Positions 23,233-34,400 of a stretch of DNA of 64,000 nucleotides are shown piece after piece. The stretch comes from Owenia fusiformis. Taxonomy: Eukaryota; Annelida; Polychaeta; Sabellida; Oweniidae. Numbering within the stretch: the first letter of the stretch is position 1; each line of letters begins with the position of its first letter. The stretch covers positions 34,340,166 to 34,404,165 of the forward strand of contig CAIIXF020000011.1 of the NCBI GenBank assembly GCA_903813345.2, read 5' to 3'. A model generated the notes under the pieces. That model did not search any database and was not told the DNA's origin. It worked only from the letters and a program-made list of their open reading frames with translations. A program made the translations under genes and the position numbers.

Positions 23233-23360
23233 CAGGGCGGTCAAAAAGTGGAAACCCAGCATTTTCCTCACATCTTTGTCATTTTAAGGATTTACTCCCT
23301 GATAATTCATACATTTGAACATCATTTGTGCGTAAGGCTTCCCGTTTTTTGACCACCCTG
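23233..23360. mobile_element. 128-bp Tc1/mariner-type MITE at TA
   Basis: Terminal inverted repeats CAGGGCGGTCAAAAAG and, inverted, CAGGGTGGTCAAAAAA are flanked by TA at 23231-23232 and 23361-23362. The TA duplication and the CAGGG...TCAAAAA ends are typical of IS630-Tc1-mariner derivatives. Confidence 0.85.
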
Positions 23361-23362
23361 TA

Positions 23363-24250
23363 GATGTTTATACTAGAGTCTCTAGCCATTTACTTGATAC
23401 TTGGAGGCCTTAGAAGAAGGTACCCCTCTTTAATTTTTAATGATATGAAGAATCCTGTTCCTTTTTAAATAACTGGGTATATTTGATCAGCTACTGTCTC
23501 AGAAAATAAAATTAAGATATGGTTTGTAAGGGAAACATTAGCATGATTTTTAAAAGATGCCCAGGAAAAGATGGCTTCCAACATTTTACACTATCTAGAC
23601 ATTTTTGCCACTTTAAATAGTCGTAATAGTTTAGAGCGACATGTAAATCTACATGTGGCATTTGGAAATATTGTGAAAGATAATTGGATGGTTAACATTC
23701 ATTTTACGAATTCCCTGGTCTATTGTTATCCTATAATTATGGTTGCCACAGAAACAATTTATTATCATTAATTTCATGTCACTAGAAATATACCTTTAAA
23801 TAGTATATGGTAACGTATAAGTATATACTAATTTCGATGCGCATATAGATTATATGATTATTAGACGAAGAAAATTGAAACATGAGAACATTAACTCTGA
23901 TTTTCATGCGTTAAACATGTTAAACCGCTAAAGATTTACTGAAGTAAGACTGTCGATAGATGGCAACATTGTGCTGGGTTTGGAATTCAGTTTGGTATTT
24001 GATAACATGCCATGAAATCTAAAAATACAATAATTCAAAATTTAAATATTCTCTTGTCATTATTTGTAAGAAAATTGTTTTCTAATCCGACCTTGGTATA
24101 TGAAAATGGCGCTTGTGTATCATAAACTAAATGTATGCTTTCCTATTAACTTTTTATTTATTTTTTTATTTCTCTTTTCAAACACCATTTTCCACACCAC
24201 CTCCATTCATTTAGACATTCATACTGTTAAGTTCTGGTACATATATAGGG
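23363..24250. other. Intergenic, nothing recognised
   Basis: AT-rich. Open frames at 23571-23771 and 24100-24390 lack any family signature, and the latter runs into the fold-back at 24251. Confidence 0.4.
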
Positions 24251-24391
24251 GTTATGCACTGGGAGGTTTTGGATACAGGGAATATCCCGAGGGATATACA
24301 ATATATCTTCCCGAGGGACCGAAGGGATCGAGGGAAGATGTATTGTATATCCCAAGGGATATTCCATGTATCCAAACCGACCGTGCATAAC
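24251..24391. repeat. 141-bp imperfect fold-back
   Basis: GTTATGCAC (24251) pairs with GTGCATAAC (24391), and the arms continue to pair through GGTTTGGATACA, GATATACAATA and TCTTCCC blocks around a centre near 24320. It would form a long hairpin if single-stranded or transcribed. Confidence 0.75.
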
Positions 24392-24395
24392 TGGT

Positions 24396-24738
24396 GTATC
24401 TCATACTTGAGTGGGTTTAGGGTAGATATAACCTTTTCCACCTTTTTCAAATGACAAGATATTTATATTTAACCTTTTCGTAATATTCTTTTTGTTTAAT
24501 ACAATGAAATTGTAACATTTAAACTTAAAGAAATTAAATTTTAAAATTAGAAAAATTAAAACTTTTGATATTTAAACTTTTTTAAACTTTTGAAAAATTC
24601 CCGGGAGCGGGATGGATATATTATATCTGCCCGCATTTGGCCTGGAGCGGGACATATACAATATATCCTGCCCGCTCCTCAGATACGATATATATTCCCG
24701 GGTGATATCTACCCCAAACCCACTCAAGTATGAGATAC
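24396..24738. mobile_element. 343-bp MITE with 34-bp inverted repeats and internal GC fold-back
   Basis: Outer arms GTATCTCATACTTGAGTGGG...AGATAT (24396-24429) and their inverse (24705-24738) differ at one or two positions. Nested inside at about 24598-24702 is a second inverted repeat rich in CCCGGGAGCGGG and ATATAT. There is no coding content. Confidence 0.7.
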
Positions 24739-26400
24739 AAAAACATATTTTTTTCTATTAACTATTTAAAAAATATCACAATATGAGATATAGCATCGTT
24801 TTTGATAACTTTCAGTCCTAGATTTTTTGAACTTCGGACAAAAGTGAATTGTAGGGAGTATGTTATAATGAAATATCTTGAGTTTTTTACCTATATTTAC
24901 ATGAATCATGCCGCGAACACCATTACCGTTTAATTTGTTTATCTCAGAAAATCTATGTTCAATTGTTAGCCTGTAGAATTTGTAGATGTAACTCATGCTC
25001 ACAGTAAACTAGATCTCGCAACTTGGTCCTCTGCGTTCTTCATCGGGTTTGCCTACTAGGGACATATTACGACGTATAAGGAATGAGGTAGAATGAGATA
25101 TGAGGTTATGAACGAACTAGCATAAGACCCCCTATCACACCAAATTAGACCCCAACTGTTCTTTCCAGCCCTACATAAAGTCGCAAAACGGGCTAAATTT
25201 GTCTGTGATCGGTAAAATATGTCTAAAACATTTAGTTACTTCGTCCACAAACAGTCTTCAATCCGTCCTTATTCGCAATCTCGCATGCAGTTCGTTCATC
25301 CCTCGTAGGGTAGGGTACGGCAATTACGTTCGTAAGTAGGTCATCTCGTTCAAAGTACGTCGTCACACGATTCTGGAGGACCTACCCGTTCGAATACGAT
25401 CATGAAGTTTGTAAATGTACCCCAAACGGTTCTTAGTACGTCCAATCCGTTCGTACGTGATAGTAGGAAGCTGCGGTCACACCAAACTGGTTCTCGTCAC
25501 GTTCTTAACATAAGTTTGTCCTTAATAATCAGTCGTTGTTTTCTGCAAATTCAAAACATCAAAAATGGTTCTTTTCAAGACGATTTCTCGACATTTAAAA
25601 ACGTTCGTAGTACGTTCTCATTTTATAATCGTTTTTAAAAGGTTTATACTTGTAGTGTAATCGTATTTTAGGACGTTTCAAATAGAATGGAATGGAAAAC
25701 AAAGGTTTGAAGACTACTTCGGTGTAACAGGGTAAACTGTGGACTCGTAAATGTTTTGTGGACTAGTAAATGTTTTACAAAAAGGACATCCGAGGACAGA
25801 CGTGTGAAATGTAATAAATTGAGTAAAGCTTCTATTCAACGTCCCAGCTTTACCGATTTTTCCAACTAATTAATCAAATTTAAGGAGATTGAATCTACTC
25901 CTCTGAGCAATGGAAGTTCTTTCGCGATCGATGACATGATCTTTCAGAAAGTACCCATGATGCCTCGGTGGATTAAGATGACTTGACAGTTGCGCATCTT
26001 AAAGATGCAGTTTCTCGCGCGCGTAAGTTCCTTACCCGGACAATCAGTAATAGCACCATTGTAACGTTCATTCCTTATCTAGTATCGTGAGATCAACTTA
26101 TGGGCATGGTATTGCCGATATATTGAGAAAACCAACAGCTCAACCAACTTTCAGAATTTTGAATGGAATTTTTCCTCACCTGTCACGTACAATGTTTCAA
26201 CAAGTTTCAAGTAATAAAACATGCATCAATGATATTTGAATAATAAAAGTAAGAAAATTACTATGAGAGTAAAATGGCCACATATATTAGCATGCGCTGA
26301 CTGTTTTCTTTTAAAAGAGATAAAAAAGAATTTATTTGACACATTTAGCCTAATATTTGCTCACGAAAAATTGTTGCCTGTGTGAACATAGGATGTATGT
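24739..26400. other. Intergenic stretch with unassigned repeats
   Basis: No gene recognised. 25120-25500 has TCACACCAAA blocks (near 25137 and 25477) and many CGTTCG/CGTACG words unlike the surrounding AT-rich DNA, suggesting a decayed transposon, but no clean termini are visible. Confidence 0.4.
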
Positions 26401-26403
26401 AAC

Positions 26404-27951
26404 ATGCATAGTTCATACTGTAACATATGGAGCAAAGCAACCATGAATGATAACACAACCATCTCCCGGGAACCATCTCTTGTAGTAGCCAGGTAAGTAT
26501 TGAAATCAAATTGTTCTGCTTCTTCATTCGTATCTTAAAAGATTCATGTAAACGAAAATGTTTATTCATTAAAAAGATTCAGTCTCTAAAATACCCCTTT
26601 TTAAAATTTGCAACAGGCGCCATCAAAACCCCATCAACAGATTTCTATTTCTTGGCTTACTTAAGTCAATTTCCATGTCTGATTTGGGCATGTTATAAAG
26701 ATTTTATGTAAATTTTAATTCAATCTGTATTTGAAATATGTAGTAGCCTTGTAAAATATAACTTGGTGTTCGTTCAATACTATTTTCTTTTTAAAACTTT
26801 GATCAGGCAAATGCCCCTGACTTGGATGAGAAAGATACACACTGCAGTGCTAGCCTTGGACAGATAAAGATGGAGTAATGGGACGTGAGGATCATATACG
26901 GGTGGCACCGTTGTTAAGGAAGGTGTAATCAATTAACATATTTGTTTAGGCTCCCTAGGCTCTTTTCCCGATCAGGATCAATTAATAGCAAAGGATGGCG
27001 AAGAAATAAGTGAATTCAAATGCACTTTAATAATTAAAAATTGCTTCAAAATCTCCAGATAAAAAATCTCCTAAGATAAACCACAATATTCCTACACATC
27101 CCAATGGGACGCCATCTATTTTAAGTCATGGCTCCAATTGGATTTTTTTATAAATCATTTTATTTGTATTCATACACTTTGAAGTAATGTATGTACTGTT
27201 CTGAATTAAAACTTTGAACATTAGGTAACTTGACAGGAAGGACAAGCGTATATATAAAGCGAGATATTCCAAGATTTCTGTGATTCCGGGACATACATAT
27301 ATGTACATTTCTCAAGACATGCCTGGTGCTCCTTCACTCGCAAATCAACCCTTGGCACTTTGGAAACACAGGGACAACCAAGAAACAGTTATAATGTGGT
27401 TCAATATATTATCAAGAATGTTCCAGGTTAAGTAAATACAATATTAAGGAGACTACCATTTAAAGTTAAACAGGCCCGTCAGATGAGTGGGATGGGTGAC
27501 ATTAAAAGTATCGCGGCTACCTAAAAGTCAAGTTACCATAGTAAAAGTTTTTTGACCAATTAGATTAGAAATGATGATATCGTACGGGTCAATATCCACA
27601 TATTTTGGATGATGTGTGAAAAATTAAAAGCCTTTGAAATGAGAGTATTTTTCTGTGAATTTATTGAACGACCTGGTAAATACTATATCTAGTATATACA
27701 TGTTCCATGTTTTACATTGCAAATAATAATTTCAGGCGTTATGCTGAGACTCATCTGGCATGATGGCACTTGATAACTACATGCTATATTGGAACGGAAT
27801 GGGGTTTGATAAAAGATTTGCACGGATACAGTTCGACTACCTGGATACTGACAACGATGGGTTGACCAGCCAGGAGGATTTTGCCGATGGATTTGTGGAT
27901 TATATTTGCAATCTAGATGAAAATACTTTCAACCGCTTCCATGGACATTAA
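26404..27951 (+). pseudogene. EF-hand (sarcoplasmic calcium-binding/luciferin-binding-like) gene, apparently frame-broken
   Basis: Three pieces in order look like one EF-hand gene. Piece 1 (26404-26492) ends in a strong donor AG|GTAAGT and reads WSKATMNDNTTISREPSL. Piece 2 follows an acceptor near 26807 and reads MPLTWMRKIHTAVLALD, and after a shift of frame TDKDGVMGREDHI, an EF-hand loop. Piece 3 (about 27749-27951) reads YMLYWNGMGFDKRFARIQFD then YLDTDNDGLTSQEDF, a complete EF-hand loop, and ends HGH. The order (EF loop, GREDH, YW, DKRF, EF loop, C-terminus) matches the C-terminal half of SCP-type proteins. The frame break near 26860 and the in-frame stop before piece 3 suggest a pseudogene or a sequence error. 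No N-terminal EF-hands seen. Confidence 0.5.
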
Positions 27952-28126
27952 TATGAAATACAGTATTGTTGCTCATTCAATTGTTATGTCACCATCACCA
28001 ATAAGTAGTGACACATTGTTAATGCAATGACGATGATGTGTTTTGTGACGGGAGTTGACACCGGTATCCATAGTAAATGTATTCGACATTATCTGCTAAG
28101 ACAGAACTAACAGTCTCAAGTTTTGA

Positions 28127-28132
28127 TTTATT
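28127..28132 (-). terminator. Poly(A) signal for the death-domain receptor gene
   Basis: AATAAA on the minus strand (TTTATT on plus), 275 bp after the stop codon; this is the first good signal downstream. Confidence 0.5.
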
Positions 28133-28406
28133 TTATGTTCTTTATTAGATCACTTGCAACAATAGTAAAACTACTATCAGGTGAATTCTAATAAAAAACA
28201 GTAATCAAAAATAATTTGTATAAACAAAAGGTATAGTTGTTTGCAAAATCTTAAATATGTAGTCATTTTAAAGCAGATTTCTCATCTTAGCTTTGAATAG
28301 CAGCCAAATCAAATACAAAAGTTATCTGCGCTGTTCTGTTGTTGTTCTGTTTTTAGTCTTCATGGTTTATGAACACATTGCTTTGCAAAATGTCTTACTG
28401 ATCTCT

Positions 28407-31400
28407 TTAACCCTTAACCTTGTCAGCCAAATATTCGAGTCCAAATTCTATTAGGGCTTCAGCTAAGATTTCCACTTTGTCACACTTCTTTGGCTGTTTA
28501 TTCTGCCATTTGGTAAGTGTTTTGAAGCCATACACAACCGAGTCACTTTTGTTATCCTTCTCAAGGTGCTGCATGTCAGCTGAAGTCAGACCAAGATTAA
28601 TACCAACTTGCATCACATATTCCCCAAGTTCCTCTGCGATTTTTAAAAGGACTTTCTCAGGAATGCGATCGTAGATTATACCTACAATATGCAAACGAGT
28701 GTTAAGTTGACTTAATAGGCTATGTTATTTTAAACTAAAAAAATAATATTTGTATTTTAGTCAAATTTAGATCAATCGTGTATTGATATCCGTGTACGAG
28801 AAGTAAAAAATAATCACGTGGTGAAACGTTGTATGTGTCTTGCGTTGAGTCACTAATGTCCGCCTGGGTAGATTTGTCCTGGCCAGGTTGCCTGTGGTGA
28901 ATGCCTTCGGGAGAGGGGTGTTTGGTTCTGAGAATCGCCATATCATCTTTTGAGGACAAAGCATCAGCACACGCGTTATCGGATTCAGAAGATGCTTCGA
29001 CATTTACATCATTTGACCCAGGGCCTCTTTTATCGAATCTCAAGTGCCCCTTTGCAACAGTTGGTGGAGGTGTGTTGTCGCAGGCGTTACAAACTGTAAT
29101 GAAAATTCATTTTGTATTTTAACAATTTAACAACTAAAATGATTATATAAAACATATGGAATTACAATGGTAATGCTATACAAATATATTAAAATCGTCA
29201 TAAACTAATATAAAGTACGTCTGAAGTGTTAGCTTTTGGCGCTAATTAGTATTGAGTTGGTGTTATTTACCATTGAAAGTTGGCCTATACAATCCTATAT
29301 CCTTTTCTGTTGGCTGCTGTTGCGAACTTCTTGTCGTCGGATCGGGCTTTTCAACCTCCTCATCATGCTGATAATCTATCAAAATAAAAAAACTAATTAC
29401 GCTATGTATACCTTACTCCTGGAATCTGAAGTAAACCAGACTTTGTGCATGAATGAGAGATGAAAGATTACAAGGAAAATTCTTCCGATTATTTTCTTGA
29501 ACATATACTTCGGAAAAGTACTTCGTTTAAAGTAGAAATACCTGAGTGTAACGGAATGTTAACAGTTGATGTCGAAGACTGTGACTTCGTCGCCAATAAT
29601 GGTTCTTCCAATCTTTTTTCGATAGTACTAACATTAACTACTTCATTCTGGGTAGTTTCTTCCAAGGGCTCTTTAGTTTTACCTAAAATTTATTATATAA
29701 GTGATGTACTAAAGTTACATATAAATAAAACATCAAATCAATATGATTTTTGAGAATACAGAATTAAATGATACAATGTTATTTGAATAAAATATACTAC
29801 TCAAGGGGCGAGGAGGAAAATTCTCAATAAATGGTGTATAGTTGGTTTGGCAGCATATTCAGGTAGGGGAGAGTCTTGGATGAAAGTTCCACCTAGGTGA
29901 TAGCTTCGCAGAGTGGTAGGAAGTTCTTTTTTTTGAGGAGTTAGACCCCCACCCCCCCCAAAACACCCCACCCTGGGGAAAAAAATTGTTCACACTATAT
30001 AACCTTAGATATTCTGATGTTTGTAAGTGACATACATAGATATTATATATATATGAATCATTTGTAGTATAATTGATGCTAATTACTCCTAGAGAATTTG
30101 AATATTAGTACAAAGTGTGTACCCTAGGGGGCAAATTCGTGACTCATTTTCTTACTATTTTAATTCTAACTTTTCAATTAGACACTGTAAGAGGTTGAAA
30201 AAATTCATATGAAGTGCCCAATAGCAGGGTTAGTGACCCTAAAAGATGCAAAGCCATGGAAGAGGTAGGAGCTGAGAAAAAAATTGTTGATTTTTCGAAA
30301 AATTTGACATTTTTGACAGCTGGATTTTGTGTACGACTATAGCTGACCCCTATAGTTTCTAGATCCATCCCTCTATGATGATATTTATGGTTTTATAGTG
30401 TGGAACTAAGATGTAAAACATAATTTAGATGGGTTTTAAGGAAGTTAAAGGTTTTAAACAAGTCCAAAATTTGAAAAATTGTAAATTTAAGGTTTCAAAT
30501 TTACGAATTCCAGGTATAGCCATGGCTGACCCCTATAGTTTCTAGATCCATCCTTCTTTGATGATATTTATGCTTTTATAGTGTGAAGCTAAGATGTAAA
30601 ACATAGTTTAGATGGGTTTTAAGGAAGTTATAGGTTTTAAACAAGTTCAAAATTCGAAGAATTGTAAATATAAGGTTTCAAATTTACGAATTCCAGGTAT
30701 AGCCATGGCTTACCCCTATAGTTTCTAGATCCATCCTTCTTTGATGATATTTATGCTTTTATAGTGTGAAACTAAGATGTAAAACATAGTTTAGATGTGT
30801 TTTAAGGAAGTTATAGGTTTTAAACAAGTTCAAAATTCGAAGAATCAGTAAATATAAGGTTTCAAATTTACGAATTACAGGTATAGCCATGGCTGACCCC
30901 TATAGTTTCTAGATCCATCCCTCTTTGATGATAATGGTTTGCAGTATGAAACTAAAGATGTAAAACATAATTTAGATGAGATTTAAGGAAGTTAAAGATT
31001 TTAAACAAGTCCAAAATTTGAAAAATTGTAAATATAAGGTTTCAAAGGACGATTCTCGGTTTGGAGAACAGTCTCCCGGGCTAATAATTTTTTTCATGAA
31101 AAATATAGAAATACTACCCAAATTAAACTATGAATATTCAAAAGAGGACATTTAAATCTACAAGATGTAAAAATAACAAATTGGTCTGAAGTAGGGATAA
31201 CGCTCAATTAGACCGATTCGATAAAATACAAGTCTCGATTTGGGGAAAAAAGTTCATCGGTGTACTGCGCTAATATTTTTTTGTGAAAAATCTAGAAATA
31301 TTACCCAAATTAAAAAATGACTTTTCAAAAGAAGACATTCAAATCTATATTATGTAAAAAAATCAAATTTGTCCGAAGCAGGGATAATGCTCATTTAGAT

Positions 31401-34400
31401 TGATGAACTTCGTTCTCCAAACCGAGAATCGTCCTTTACGAATGTTAGGTATAGCCATGGATGACCTTTATAGCTTTTTCATCCATACCTCTATGCACCC
31501 TATGCAGACAGAGCCTGTGGGAAATATTGGGTGCGGAGCAAATGAGCGGAGGGTGCGGAGCTAACGGTCATTTTTGAATTTAAATTTGGGATATTTCTGA
31601 AACTAAGCCGTTTTGGGACTTCAAATATACCAAGATATGTGTATTTGACACCAAATATCAATAAAATTGTGAAAATAGTAGTGCAATTCATTTTATAGCG
31701 ACGCAGTATGCCTTAAACATTTCCCAGACCTATATATTTTGAGACTATCCTTTTAATACTGCGTCCCCAGCATTCATAAAAAATGGTGTTCAAGATACAC
31801 TACCCATGCAAATTATTTTTGCATCTTGGAAGCCAGGCAGTATCTGTGTGATTTTATAAAAATTCGGAAATGTTCTTCAGATATGAGCCCCTCTAAATAT
31901 TGGGTGCGGAGCTACGTTTATGGAGCTGCTCCGCACCCAATATTTAGAGGGGCTCATATCTGAAGAACATTTCCGAATTTTTATAAAATCACACAGATAC
32001 TGCCTGGCTTCCAAGATGCAAAAATAATTTGTATAGATAGTGCACCTTGAACACCATTTTTTATGAATGCTGGGGACTCAGTATTAAAAGGATAATTTCA
32101 AAATATATAGGTCTGGGAAAGGTTTAAGGCACACTGCGTCGCTATAGAATGAATTGCGCTACTATTTTTACAATTGTATTGATATTTGGTGTCAAATACA
32201 CATATCTTGGTATATTTGAAGTCCCAAAACGGCTTAGTTTCAGAAATATCCCAAATTTAAATTCAAAAATAACCGTTAGCTCCGCACCCTCCGCTCATTT
32301 GCTCCGCACCCAATATTTCCCACAGGCTCTGTCTGCATAGGGATGAAACTGAATTTTTAGAGTGTAAAACTAAGTTGTAATACATACTGAAGATGAATTT
32401 TAAGGAAGTTTAAAAATTAAAACAAGTGCAATATTTGAAAAATTGAGAAATATCAGGTCTCAAAGGAGCACGAAAAGCATCGCAACAGATTTCAAACAGT
32501 CATATGTTGGATTTTGTCTGTTTTCTGAGGATTTAAGCAGGTGCATATGTTAGGCCATTGCATTACCTATGGGAAAAGAACTCTTAGAGATGATAAAATA
32601 GTTTGGACTTTAAGACAGCGACGGTGCAAACAATCCACCCACATGTTTTCGGAAATGTTGTCCTGATTTTCAACCCCTTTCATCCCTGCTTTTTCAATTT
32701 TTCTTGCGTATGTTGCGTTTGGAGACTTAGTTAACCCATTAAAAGGATAATGAATTTCTTTTAGATGAAGCAGAAAACAATATTTTCCTGTTATTTCCCA
32801 TAGGGAAAATTCATGTGATCCATTGCTTTCAGCTTAATTTTGGTCACCCATATTTGACATCTTTAAAACCCCTGATGGAATGCATTATTCCTTTAAAGGG
32901 GTTAACTGTGTGCCAAAACACAACATATTGATGCATGTGGGTGGGTTGTTTGCACCTTCCCTGTCTCAAAATAGAAATTATTTTATCATCTCTATGAGTG
33001 CTTTTCCTGGAGGAAATGCATTGTCCGAACACATGAACCTCCTCAAATCCTCAGAAATAGCCAAAATCCAACATATGACTGTCCGAAATCTGTTGCGATA
33101 CTTTCAGTCCTCCTTTACGCTTTCAGGTATAGCCGCCCTTGGATGTCCCTCTTTTTTAATGCATGACTTTTTAGCTTAGAAATTAGATGTTGAAAATATT
33201 GTGGTCAGGTTTGATCCATGTAACAAGTATTGTTAAAAGAAAAATCATTAGAGATGAAGACCTTACCCTAGAGTTCCTAAGGGGGTGAGAGGTTAATAAC
33301 CACTCCCCCCTAAAGTGTAACTGCTCTTAGGGATCTTGTATACAGTGTAGTAATTGATTGATTAAATGGATTATAACTAATTAATTATTATTTGATGATA
33401 TGTATTATGTGATGTAGCATTTTTACTTTTTCACATCAACATGTTCGATGTTATGTTCTACACTGTCAAAATACATAAAGACATGGTTAATTAAAAGAAA
33501 CATGATTTCTCTATATTTTGGTATACCCCTACTGTAATTAAGCAATGATCATCTCCTAATACAAAATGTTATTATAAATTATCAAATTATAATCACTACA
33601 CTCCCAATAAAACAACTTGTCATCAGGCAACAGTAATTATTTGGGAAAATAAGGAATATAAGGATTATACCCCCAGGGCCTAGAAACTCCCGTTAGTGCA
33701 GTGAGATTAGGAACTCTACAGGGTCGTAAAAGGGTCTTGTCACACTAAAATCTCCATGTAGATCAAAAAAAGTACATTGTAGAAAATGTTTAGATACTGA
33801 CTTATCAGATGACATTTTCTAGCATAGTTTATATTAAGAATTTTTTACATTTATTGAAATGATAGTCCCAAAATTAGAATATCAGTGTCATTTGATGCAA
33901 ATTACTGCAGTCCCAAATGTTCTCCTGCTGAATCCTCTTCAAGAGTAGAATTTAACAGGGATTTCAGTTATCATTTTCAAAGATATTTGAGTTCTCTCCA
34001 ATAGTTCCACTTACAAAAATCTTGACATTTGGCACACTTTTAGAATGCTGCTATTTGAATTTCTTTGTAATCTATGAAAATTTGTCTTATATTACTTGGC
34101 CAAAAGGCATTCATATTTTTAGGTAATGGTGTAATTTCTTCTATGGATTAAAGTTCAATAGGGGAAGCATCCATTCTTCGCATTCTTTCAGAATCCTTTA
34201 CCTATGGAGGCTACTAGGAGTGTAATATGAAATCTATTCTTTGGGCTCCTTCACTAGATTTGATGGAGTAGTCAAATAAACCTTTCCAAAACTCCAAATT
34301 TCAACATATAAATTAATCTTAATTTTCCTTTTGTCATAGCCATTGTATTGATCACAAAAGTTTTATCAATTTGTGGTATGGGTTCATCGATCTCCATTTC

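Noticed and set aside
28420-28674. 84-codon plus-strand frame
   Set aside because: Shadow of the death-domain exon on the opposite strand.
31500-32340. Two nearly identical 63-codon frames on opposite strands
   Set aside because: They are the two arms of one palindromic transposon read in mirror image; no family signature and no flanking gene signals.
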